From Bacteroides thetaiotaomicron VPI-5482 (GTDB lineage Bacteria > Bacteroidota > Bacteroidia > Bacteroidales > Bacteroidaceae), in the NCBI RefSeq assembly GCF_000011065.1, contig NC_004663.1, positions 3,100,001 to 3,164,000 on the forward strand: 64,000 bases of DNA, read 5' to 3'. Both the position numbers and the translations under genes were made by a program. Below are positions 54,356 through 62,749 of this stretch, in pieces (positions within the stretch are counted from its first letter, which is position 1; each line of letters starts with the position of its first letter). The notes under the pieces were generated by a model. That model was not told where the DNA came from. It saw only the letters and a program-made list of their open reading frames with translations, and did no database searches.

Positions 54356-55666
54356 ATGAATATGAGAAGATTTTGCGTATCAGCAGCGTTGTTACTGACA
54401 ACGCTGCTCGCAGTTGCCGAAAATAATCCCTACCGGAGTGACGTATTCTGGGTAACCGTACCCGATCATGCCGACTGGCTTTACAAAACTGGAGAACAGG
54501 CAAATGTAGAAGTACAGTTTTACAAATACGGCATTCCGGGAGATAACATAGCGATTAATTTCGAAATAGGCGGAGAAATGATGCCTGCCGATACCAAAGG
54601 AACAGTCATCATGAGAAAAGGAAAGGCAACAATCCCCGTAGGCACCATGAAGAAACCGGGCTTCCGAGACTGCCGCCTGACCACCACCGTAGACGGAAAG
54701 AAATACTCCCATCACGTCAAAGTGGGCTTCTCGCCGGAAAAGCTCCGTCCGTATACCACCATGCCTGCCGACTTTCAGCAATTCTGGGAGAACCAAAAGG
54801 CGGAACTGGCCAAATTTCCGCTGACATACACCAAAGAGCACGTAAAGAAATACTCGACCGACCAAATAGACTGCTATCTTATCAAATTGCAGGTGAACCA
54901 ACGCGGACAAAGTATCTACGGCTACCTGTTCTATCCGAAGAAAGAAGGCAAATACCCTGTCGTACTATGTCCTCCGGGCGCAGGAATCAAGACAATCAAG
55001 GAACCTTTGCGACATAAGTATTACGCCGAACAAGGCTGCATCCGTTTTGAAATAGAGATTCACGGGCTGAACCCGGAAATGAGCGAAGAAGAATTCAAAG
55101 AAATCAGTGCCGCTTTCAACGGCAGAGAAAACGGATACCTGTCCAACGGTCTGGACAGCCGCGACAACTATTACATGAAACGGGTATATCTGGCCTGTGT
55201 CCGCAGCATCGACCTGCTGACCTCACTGCCGGAATGGGACGGAAAGAATGTAGTCGTTCAAGGCGGCAGCCAGGGAGGAGCATTAGCACTCGTCACCGCC
55301 GGACTGGATCAGCGGGTAACGGCCTGCGTAGCCAATCATCCGGCTCTAAGCGATATGGCAGGTTACAAAGCCGGTCGTGCCGGAGGTTACCCCCATTTCT
55401 TCCGAAACACCGTAGACATGGATACTCCCGAAAAGATCAGAACAATGGCTTATTATGATGTGGTAAACTTTGCCCAATTAATCAGGGCGGACACTTATAT
55501 GACATGGGGATTCAATGATAACGTTTGCCCACCGACTACCAGCTACATTGTATATAATGTATTGAATTGCCCGAAAGAAGCATTGATCACTCCTATTAAT
55601 GAACATTGGACCTCCAGTGACACAGAGTACGGACACCTGCTTTGGATAAAGAAACATCTGAAATAA
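54356..55666 (+). CDS. Acetyl-xylan-esterase-like (AXE1) carbohydrate esterase
   Basis: The protein has about 436 residues from the ATG at 54356 (or 54362), which gives a good signal peptide (RRFCVSAALLLTTLLAVAEN). The longer start at 54308 would put charged residues first. The alpha/beta-hydrolase part has the nucleophile elbow VVQGGSQGGAL, an Asp region (WGFNDNVCPPTTSY) and a C-terminal His (EHWTSSDTEYGHLLW). AXE1 enzymes remove acetyl groups from glycans, which would help the two rhamnosidases upstream. Family good, substrate inferred. Confidence 0.82.
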   Translation: MNMRRFCVSAALLLTTLLAVAENNPYRSDVFWVTVPDHADWLYKTGEQANVEVQFYKYGIPGDNIAINFEIGGEMMPADTKGTVIMRKGKATIPVGTMKKPGFRDCRLTTTVDGKKYSHHVKVGFSPEKLRPYTTMPADFQQFWENQKAELAKFPLTYTKEHVKKYSTDQIDCYLIKLQVNQRGQSIYGYLFYPKKEGKYPVVLCPPGAGIKTIKEPLRHKYYAEQGCIRFEIEIHGLNPEMSEEEFKEISAAFNGRENGYLSNGLDSRDNYYMKRVYLACVRSIDLLTSLPEWDGKNVVVQGGSQGGALALVTAGLDQRVTACVANHPALSDMAGYKAGRAGGYPHFFRNTVDMDTPEKIRTMAYYDVVNFAQLIRADTYMTWGFNDNVCPPTTSYIVYNVLNCPKEALITPINEHWTSSDTEYGHLLWIKKHLK

Positions 55667-55720
55667 AAGCAGTAGAAAAAGAAAAACCGCCGAAAGCGGA
55701 AGTAACTGTTATCATATCAT

Positions 55721-55800
55721 TATTCAGGCACGGCTTACAGAGTTTTTACGGTTCTGTTTTAATCGAAACCATATTAATCTGTGTAAACCGTGCCTGAATA
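55721..55800. repeat. Long inverted repeat between convergent genes
   Basis: TATTCAGGCACGGCTTACAG (55721-55740) pairs with CTGTGTAAACCGTGCCTGAATA (55779-55800) with a two-base bulge and a 38-base loop. No U-tract. It may be a bidirectional transcription barrier or a site for a mobile element. Confidence 0.6.
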
Positions 55801-55835
55801 AATTCGCAAGAGAGTTTTAGCGTCTCTCTATTCTT

Positions 55836-56174
55836 TTAGTCTTCCCATTCCGATTTCGGGAAGGTTTTCTTCCCATACCATTTCATCCAGGCATAGGATT
55901 TTCTTTTTCTCATATAAACGGCATCACCACAATAGGTCAATGCCTCCCAGTTAAAAACCGAATGAGAACTAATTGCTTTTTCAAACCAGTAAAGCAAGTG
56001 ATATGTCATGAACGGAAGCACCATCCACCACCATGAGAACCATAGTGATAAACCCAATGCTGGGATTAAAGTCAATAAAAAACACTCCCAGAATTGCCGT
56101 GCATGTATTCTTAACTCCATTTCTTCCCAAACTTCCAAATACTTGTACCGAGTAAAGAATAACCCTCCTATCAT
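55836..56174 (-). CDS. Small membrane protein, unknown
   Basis: About 113 residues from the start at 56174 (MIGGLFFTRYKYLEVWEEM); starts at 56234 and 56120 are also possible. It has one or two hydrophobic helices (FLLTLIPALGLSLWFSWWWMVLPFMTYHLLYW) and a charged C-terminus (GKKTFPKSEWED). I do not recognise a family. Single gene. Confidence 0.5.
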   Translation of the reverse strand: MIGGLFFTRYKYLEVWEEMELRIHARQFWECFLLTLIPALGLSLWFSWWWMVLPFMTYHLLYWFEKAISSHSVFNWEALTYCGDAVYMRKRKSYAWMKWYGKKTFPKSEWED

Positions 56175-56435
56175 AAAATAATGCTTCTTTTTCCCTAGAA
56201 AGCATTTTGCTAGTAAATTGTTATAAAATATCATATACCCTTTTTTTGTTGTGTAATAACATAAACGGAAAGAACGTACAAATGTTCATTATTTAAGCCT
56301 AATCTTACAGTTATTTCCTTTCCCTGGAATACAACAACATATTGCCACGCTTGTTTTTTGCGGCGCGAAGTTACGAACTTATATTTATACAATAACTATA
56401 AATTCCAAAATAATTCTCTTAAATAAATTTATTAT

Positions 56436-58109
56436 CTAATATTTGAAGCTACTTCCTCCCAAAAACTCCCTGAGTAAAGACGTCGGGGGAATTTCCTTAT
56501 CCTGCACCGGAACGAAATATTTAATAAATTTCAGCAACCGGTACGCCTCACAATATTCCGGACAATTGCGCGGAACGCCCATCAAAATAGGTTCCGCGTG
56601 CAGGCGAAGGACTGCAAATTCAAACAACAGCGCCGAGTTGAACATCACATCCGCATTCTCCTGATAAGGGAATATCCATTTATCTTCGCCGGCACGCACA
56701 CTAGGCCAGCGGGAGATAGTCTCGCGGGCCGAATATCCCCGGTAATTAAAGTCGCGGATAATGCGGCGAAGCAAACGATTGTCTGTCGTAGGAATCCAGT
56801 TATGATCGTCCAAAGAAATAGTGGTCAATGCCGAGACATAAATCTTGAACTTCTTTTCATCCGGGATATGCGGTGTCAGTTCCGGATTCAACGCATGAAT
56901 ACCTTCCAGAATGAGAATCGTATTATCTTCAATTTTCAGTTTATCACCTTTATATTCCTTCTTCCCCAGAGAGAAGTTAAAGCGCGGAAGCTCCACTTCC
57001 TCACCGCGCAGCAAAGCCTGCAACTGCTGGTTAAACAATTCCAGATCGAGCGCATACAGAGACTCATAATCATAGTTACCGTTTTCATCCAGAGGTGTCT
57101 CTTCACGGTCTACGAAATAATTGTCCAAGGAGATCGGGAAGGGTTTGAGCCCGTTCGTCATCAACTGGATGGAAAGACGTTTGCTGAAAGTGGTCTTACC
57201 CGAAGAGGACGGACCGGAAATCAAAATCAGTTTCACCCGGTCACCGTTTTCCCCACGATGGAAGATCGTATCGGCAATCTGGGCTATTTTCTTTTCCTGC
57301 AACGCTTCCGCTACATTGATTAAATCCGTAGCGTGCCCTTCTTCGCAGGCGAGGTTAAAGTCGCCGGCGTTATTAAGTCCCATGATATAACTCCAGTTGA
57401 GATACTCCTTAAATACATCCAGCATCTTCTCCTGCTTCACCACTTCCTCCAGCACATCCGGATTCTCTTTATTGGGAATGCGCAGCAGCAGGCCATCATA
57501 GTATTTCACGATGTCGAACAACTTGATATATCCGGTACTGGGGAGCAGATTGCCATAATAATAATCGACCGTATCGCCCAGCGTATAATAATAGGTATAT
57601 AGCGAACCGGAAGTTTCGAGCAGCCTCACCTTATCATTCATCCCGCGTTCGCTGAACACACGCACGGCCTCAGCCGTATGGCATTCGATGCGGTGATAAG
57701 AGATATTTTCTGCGATAATCTCCTGCATACGCTGTTTGATACGCGTCACATCTTCCAATGTAATGGGGCGGCCGATCCGCAGATTACAGAAATAACCTTT
57801 GGATACCGGGTGTTCCACAAACAGCTTCCCTTCGGGAAAAAGTTCACTGACAGCCTTGAACAAGACAAAGCAGAGTGACCGCACATACGTACGCATACCG
57901 GATGAATCGCGCACATCCAGAAACTCTATATCCTTGTTATTATATACTTTGAAATTGAGACCTTCGGAACGGTTATTCACCTTGGCACTGACTACCTGAT
58001 AAGGAAAATTAAGATTAAAACCGTAATAAATATCCAAAAGTGAGCTTCCGATAGGGAATTCTTTATAAATATTATTATTTTTGCAACATATTTGTAACAT
58101 CTGTTTCAT
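56436..58109 (-). CDS. Uridine kinase-like nucleoside kinase fused to an N-terminal TGS/ThrRS-type region
   Basis: The 557 residues have an N-terminal TGS-like segment (about 1-60), a part like the second domain of threonyl-tRNA synthetases (YRIECHTAEAVRVF), and a C-terminal kinase (about 285-500) with P-loop ISGPSSSGKTTFSKRL, ISLDNYFVDRE and LILEGIHALNP. The kinase part is of the uridine kinase/phosphoribulokinase family. The fusion is known in Bacteroidota, Firmicutes and Thermotogae; its physiological substrate is not certain. Single gene, back to back with the Na/Pi transporter. Confidence 0.82.
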   Translation of the reverse strand: MKQMLQICCKNNNIYKEFPIGSSLLDIYYGFNLNFPYQVVSAKVNNRSEGLNFKVYNNKDIEFLDVRDSSGMRTYVRSLCFVLFKAVSELFPEGKLFVEHPVSKGYFCNLRIGRPITLEDVTRIKQRMQEIIAENISYHRIECHTAEAVRVFSERGMNDKVRLLETSGSLYTYYYTLGDTVDYYYGNLLPSTGYIKLFDIVKYYDGLLLRIPNKENPDVLEEVVKQEKMLDVFKEYLNWSYIMGLNNAGDFNLACEEGHATDLINVAEALQEKKIAQIADTIFHRGENGDRVKLILISGPSSSGKTTFSKRLSIQLMTNGLKPFPISLDNYFVDREETPLDENGNYDYESLYALDLELFNQQLQALLRGEEVELPRFNFSLGKKEYKGDKLKIEDNTILILEGIHALNPELTPHIPDEKKFKIYVSALTTISLDDHNWIPTTDNRLLRRIIRDFNYRGYSARETISRWPSVRAGEDKWIFPYQENADVMFNSALLFEFAVLRLHAEPILMGVPRNCPEYCEAYRLLKFIKYFVPVQDKEIPPTSLLREFLGGSSFKY

Positions 58110-58196
58110 CGTAGTCTTTTTAATAAGGTGAATAACATGGGACTAAATATACTTAGTAATCAGATAGAGAACAAACAACCACTAAAATTATTATAG

Positions 58197-59894
58197 ATGG
58201 AATATTCTTTTTATGATTTTTTAAAGCTCATAGGCTCGTTAGGGCTCTTCCTTTATGGCATGAAGATAATGAGCGAGGGCTTACAAAAAGTCGCAGGTGA
58301 CAGGCTACGAAGTATCCTGACAGCTATGACCACCAATCGGGTAACGGGGGTATTAACAGGAGTGTTAATCACAGCCCTTATCCAGTCCTCCTCGGCGACA
58401 ACAGTAATGGTCGTCAGTTTCGTCAACGCCGGTTTGCTTACACTGGCCGAGTCCATCAGTGTCATCATGGGTGCCAATATCGGTACGACGGTTACGGCAT
58501 GGATTATTTCAATTTTCGGATTTAAGGTTGACATGGCCGCCTTCGCTCTTCCACTTCTGGCCATCGCCCTTCCGCTCATCTTCTCCGGCAAGAGCAACCG
58601 CAAGTCCATCGGTGAATTCATTTTCGGTTTTTCCTTCCTCTTCATGGGACTTTCTTACCTGAAAGCAAATGCTCCCGACCTGAACGCCAATCCGGAAATG
58701 CTCGCCTTCGTACAGAACTACACGGATATGGGATTCTTCTCCATTCTCCTGTTCTTATTCATCGGTACCATACTGACTATGATCGTACAGGCCTCAGCCG
58801 CCACGATGGCAATCACATTAATTATGTGCGCCAACGGCTGGATCAGTCTGGAACTGGGAGCAGCGCTCGTACTGGGCGAAAACATCGGAACTACCATCAC
58901 GGCCAATCTTGCCGCATTAACAGCCAATACACAGGCTAAGCGGGCAGCATTGGCCCATTTTGTTTTTAATGTGTTCGGTGTGATCTGGGTATTGATCATC
59001 TTCCATCCTTTCATGGAACTGGTCAACTGGGTAGTGGATACCTTCTTCCAGAGCAATAATCCGGAAGTAGCCATTTCTTATAAACTGTCCGCTTTCCACT
59101 CTATCTTTAATATCTGTAACGTATGTATCCTGATATGGGGAGTGAAACTGATCGAACGCACCGTATGCGCATTAATCCACCCGAAAGAGGAAGACGAGGA
59201 ACCTCGCCTTCGGTTTATCACCGGCGGTATGCTTTCTACTGCGGAGCTTTCTATCCTGCAGGCACGCAAGGAAATCCACCTGTTTGCAGAACGTACCCAC
59301 CGTATGTTCGGAATGGTGCAGGACTTGATGCACACCGAAAAGGACGATGACTTTAACAAGCTGTTCAGCCGCGTAGAAAAGTACGAGAACATCAGCGACA
59401 ACATGGAACTTGAAATAGCCAATTATCTGAATCAGGTATCCGAAGGGCGTCTGAGTTCTGAAAGTAAGTTGCAGATACGTGCCATGCTGCGCGAAGTGAC
59501 GGAAATCGAAAGTATCGGCGACAGCTGTTACAACCTGGCACGCACCATCAACCGGAAACGCCAGACGAATCAGGACTTTACCGAAAAGCAATACGAGCAC
59601 ATCCACTTCATGATGAAGCTGACCGATGATGCCCTCGCACAAATGATTGTGGTGGTAGAGAAACCGGAACACCAAAGCATTGATATCAACAAGTCTTTCA
59701 ACATCGAAAACGAAATCAATAACTACCGTAACCAACTGAAAAATCAGAATATTCTGGATGTCAACAACAAGGAATATGATTATCAGATGGGAGTCTATTA
59801 TATGGATATTATCGCCGAATGTGAGAAACTGGGCGACTATGTAGTGAATGTGGTAGAAGCCAGCAGTGATGTAAAAGAGAAGAAAGCCTCTTAA
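58197..59894 (+). CDS. Na/phosphate cotransporter family protein with PhoU-like C-terminus
   Basis: The 565 residues have two inverted NptA repeats: QSSSATTVMVVSFVNAGL and MGANIGTTVTAWI in the first, QASAATMAITLIM and GENIGTTITANLAAL in the second. About eight to nine helices span residues 8-320. The C-terminal 200 residues are helical and PhoU-like (about 345-555). It imports phosphate with sodium in the inner membrane, and the PhoU part likely senses phosphate status. Confidence 0.9.
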   Translation: MEYSFYDFLKLIGSLGLFLYGMKIMSEGLQKVAGDRLRSILTAMTTNRVTGVLTGVLITALIQSSSATTVMVVSFVNAGLLTLAESISVIMGANIGTTVTAWIISIFGFKVDMAAFALPLLAIALPLIFSGKSNRKSIGEFIFGFSFLFMGLSYLKANAPDLNANPEMLAFVQNYTDMGFFSILLFLFIGTILTMIVQASAATMAITLIMCANGWISLELGAALVLGENIGTTITANLAALTANTQAKRAALAHFVFNVFGVIWVLIIFHPFMELVNWVVDTFFQSNNPEVAISYKLSAFHSIFNICNVCILIWGVKLIERTVCALIHPKEEDEEPRLRFITGGMLSTAELSILQARKEIHLFAERTHRMFGMVQDLMHTEKDDDFNKLFSRVEKYENISDNMELEIANYLNQVSEGRLSSESKLQIRAMLREVTEIESIGDSCYNLARTINRKRQTNQDFTEKQYEHIHFMMKLTDDALAQMIVVVEKPEHQSIDINKSFNIENEINNYRNQLKNQNILDVNNKEYDYQMGVYYMDIIAECEKLGDYVVNVVEASSDVKEKKAS

Positions 59895-59915
59895 ATAAAG
59901 AGGAACTCAATCAAA

Positions 59916-59966
59916 GAAATGGATAGCCAATTTATGCGTTGCAGCATAAAATTGACTATCCATTTC
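59916..59966 (+). terminator. Terminator of the Na/Pi transporter gene
   Basis: Imperfect 22-bp arms (59916-59937 and 59944-59966; GAAATGGATAG.../...CTATCCATTTC) followed by TTTTTTATTT. Confidence 0.8.
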
Positions 59967-60233
59967 TTTTTTATTTCCACACAGACAAAACAACTCATGT
60001 CCGTTTACAAGGACACTCACACTTTACAAAGACGTTACATTTTTTACAGACGTTACGATTACATTTCTTTTCCGTGAAGTTCCCGTTAAGCTTTTACTGC
60101 GCCTATTGCAGGTCTTTTTTTTGCATATACATTTGCGCCAAAATACACAGGGGCCTATGTTTAGTACCATTTTCCAATGACCGGACAAAGGCATTCCAAA
60201 AGAAAACCAAATCTCTAATTTAAAGCAAAAGAA
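59967..60233 (+). promoter_or_regulatory. Regulatory region of the PHP-TIG/NHL-SusC operon
   Basis: A promoter TTG (60106-60108), 19 bases, TACATTTG (60128-60135) fits the consensus fully. Upstream lie repeats of TTTACA (60004, 60023, 60043), the last two followed by GACGTTAC, and an inverted repeat TGTCC/GGACA (59998-60015). They may be activator sites. Confidence 0.6.
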
Positions 60234-61325
60234 ATGAAAATTAAAAAAGTATTGATGGGAGTTGCACTGGCAGCAATGTGTTTAATGAGCGCACAAGCGC
60301 AACGCCGCAATGAGATTCAAGTTCCCAATCTGAATGGGTACACTACTTTAAAATGTGACTTTCACATGCACAGTGTTTTTTCGGACGGTCTGGTATGGCC
60401 TACCGTACGTGTAGACGAAGCATATCGAGAAGGACTGGATGCCATTTCTCTGACAGAACATATAGAGTACCGCCCGCACAAAAAAGACATTATAGCAGAT
60501 CATAACCGCTCTTATGAACTGTCTCAGAAGCAGGCGAAGAAGTTAGGAATACTTCTAATCAGAGGCAGTGAAATCACCCGTTCCATGCCTCCGGGACATT
60601 TTAATGCAATCTTCCTGAACGACTCCAATCCATTGGAACAAAAGGCATATAAAGACGCTTTCAATGAGGCAAAAAAACAAGGAGCCTTTATCTTCTGGAA
60701 TCATCCGGGCTGGGCACGCCAGCAGCCGGACTCCACCCTGTGGTGGCCTGAGCATACACAACTCTACAATGACGGCTGCATGCACGGCATTGAAGTAGCC
60801 AACGGTGGTCTTTTCATGCCCGAAGCCATTCAATGGTGTCTGGACAAGAATCTGACCATGATAGGAACTTCCGATATCCACCAGCCTATCCAGACAGACT
60901 ATGATTTTTCAAAAGGCGAACACCGCACGATGACGTTTGTCTTTGCCAAAGAACGTTCTCCGGAAGGTATCCGTGAAGCACTCGACAATCGCCGCACCGC
61001 CGTTTATTACCGCGAACTGGTGATCGGGCGTGAAGAAATCCTCCGTCCCTTCTTTGAAAAATGCGTAGACATAAAAGAAGTGAAACGCACCGAAAAAGAA
61101 GTGACATTTTCTGTCATGAACGCTACCGATCTGGTACTGAAACTGAAAAAGACCGCACATGATCCTTCTTTGGTCTATTTCCGCGAAATGACATTGAAAC
61201 CACATACGCAGCATACAATCTCTGTGAAGTTTGACAACGGTATCAAAGGAGGCGACTGCAATTTTGAAGTTACCAACTTCATCGTAGCCCCCGATAAAGG
61301 TTTGGATTACACCATCAAACTATAA
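60234..61325 (+). CDS. PHP-domain phosphoesterase, secreted
   Basis: The 363 residues have a signal peptide (cut near MSAQAQ) and a PHP fold with metal motifs DFHMHSVFSDG (about 41-51), SLTEHIEY, IRGSEITR, FWNHPGW and GTSDIHQP. It resembles Sb-PDE-type phosphodiesterases of Bacteroides. A signal peptide suggests action in the periplasm on phosphate esters from glycans or nucleotides. It is the first gene before a TIG/NHL lipoprotein and a SusC receptor; co-transcription is likely. Confidence 0.82.
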   Translation: MKIKKVLMGVALAAMCLMSAQAQRRNEIQVPNLNGYTTLKCDFHMHSVFSDGLVWPTVRVDEAYREGLDAISLTEHIEYRPHKKDIIADHNRSYELSQKQAKKLGILLIRGSEITRSMPPGHFNAIFLNDSNPLEQKAYKDAFNEAKKQGAFIFWNHPGWARQQPDSTLWWPEHTQLYNDGCMHGIEVANGGLFMPEAIQWCLDKNLTMIGTSDIHQPIQTDYDFSKGEHRTMTFVFAKERSPEGIREALDNRRTAVYYRELVIGREEILRPFFEKCVDIKEVKRTEKEVTFSVMNATDLVLKLKKTAHDPSLVYFREMTLKPHTQHTISVKFDNGIKGGDCNFEVTNFIVAPDKGLDYTIKL

Positions 61326-61408
61326 AGTTCCAGCCATCAAAGCCATGTAATATCAAGATATCCGACGAACTACATGCGGATAATCGTTTAATTTTAAATT
61401 ATTACTTT

Positions 61409-62734
61409 ATGAATCGTTACTTATCCCTAGCCTGCTCGCTGGTAGCTTTCTTCTATTTATCGAGTTGCGAAAGCTACAGTGAGCCCACCGAGAAAGCCCA
61501 CCAATCCGATCAACCGATTGTACTGACCTCCTTCTATCCCAAAGAAGGCGGAGCACGTGACAAAATTCTTCTGGACGGAAAAAACTTCGGCACCGACGTG
61601 AGTAAAATCAAAGTATATTTCAACAATGCCAGGGCCTCCGTCGTTTCATCAAGCGGAAGCCGTATTTATGCCATTGTACCGCGCCTTCCGGGCGATAATC
61701 CCCGTATCTCCGTAGTGGTCGACACCGATTCTGTCGCTTACGAAGAAACATATGCTTATCATACACAGGCATTGGTCAGCACGGTCACCGGAAACGGTGA
61801 AACGAGCTTCCTTGCCGGAACACTCTCCACCGCTCAGGTATATGGCAAATATCTTGATCTGGATGCCGAAGGCAATCTTTTCATGTCATGGCGTGACGGC
61901 GGCACATTTGGAATCGCCCGGATAAACGAACAACAGAACATTGTGACTCCTCTCATTGAAGCAGATGCCGCCAACCGTATCTTATATGCCAACGGCTTAA
62001 CGGTGGACCGTGCCACCGGAATGCTGACCGCCGCACACGAATCGGTCAAAGAAGTGACGTTTACCTTCGACCCGCGTGAAGCCTGGTATCCCCGCCAGCG
62101 TAACATAAAATACTCACAGTCGGATCTGAACTCAATCGTAGATGCCGACAGATACAAGAATTTCGTCACCTTCTGCCCTTATGACGGCTATCTATATACA
62201 CGATACCGTGATGGAAAGATCGCTAAAATAGATCCCAACACATTCGAAGGACACATTATCCATCAAGGTCCCAGCGGATCACAATACGGACAGGCGATTA
62301 ATCCTGCGAAGCCCTGGCTTCTGTATATAACGCTTCACTCCAACGCCCCTACCGCATACAGACAAGGGATTTCGGTGCTCGACCTCCGCGATCCGGATGG
62401 AACAGGCGGATTTAAGCGTCTCAATGCTCCCGGCGGCAGCGCTTTCCGCGACGGTCCGATTGAAGATGCCCTGTTCAATTATCCCAAGGATATCAAGTTT
62501 GACAACGACGGCAATATGTTCGTAGCCGACTATGGCAACCATTGCATCCGCATGATATCTGCCGACAATATCGTCACGACAGTTGCCGGACAGCCCGGCG
62601 TCGCCGGATACAAGGACGGAGGACCGGTAGAGTCCTTATTCAAGAATCCCTGGGGAGTGGCTGTCAATGAACAGGGAGACATTTACATTGCAGACTGGGG
62701 CAATGCACGCATTCGCAAATTGGTTATCGAATAA
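61409..62734 (+). CDS. IPT/TIG- and NHL-repeat lipoprotein
   Basis: The 441 residues start with a lipobox (LSSC, Cys20), followed by an IPT/TIG Ig-like domain (about 38-115: SFYPKEGGARDKILLDGKNF). The rest is a beta-propeller of NHL-type repeats, clearest at the end (NYPKDIKFDNDGNMFVADYG, KNPWGVAVNEQGDIYIADWG). Such lipoproteins sit beside SusC receptors and act as surface glycan- or ligand-binding proteins. It lies 15 bases before the SusC start. Confidence 0.85.
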   Translation: MNRYLSLACSLVAFFYLSSCESYSEPTEKAHQSDQPIVLTSFYPKEGGARDKILLDGKNFGTDVSKIKVYFNNARASVVSSSGSRIYAIVPRLPGDNPRISVVVDTDSVAYEETYAYHTQALVSTVTGNGETSFLAGTLSTAQVYGKYLDLDAEGNLFMSWRDGGTFGIARINEQQNIVTPLIEADAANRILYANGLTVDRATGMLTAAHESVKEVTFTFDPREAWYPRQRNIKYSQSDLNSIVDADRYKNFVTFCPYDGYLYTRYRDGKIAKIDPNTFEGHIIHQGPSGSQYGQAINPAKPWLLYITLHSNAPTAYRQGISVLDLRDPDGTGGFKRLNAPGGSAFRDGPIEDALFNYPKDIKFDNDGNMFVADYGNHCIRMISADNIVTTVAGQPGVAGYKDGGPVESLFKNPWGVAVNEQGDIYIADWGNARIRKLVIE

Positions 62735-62749
62735 CAAAGTAAACTCACA

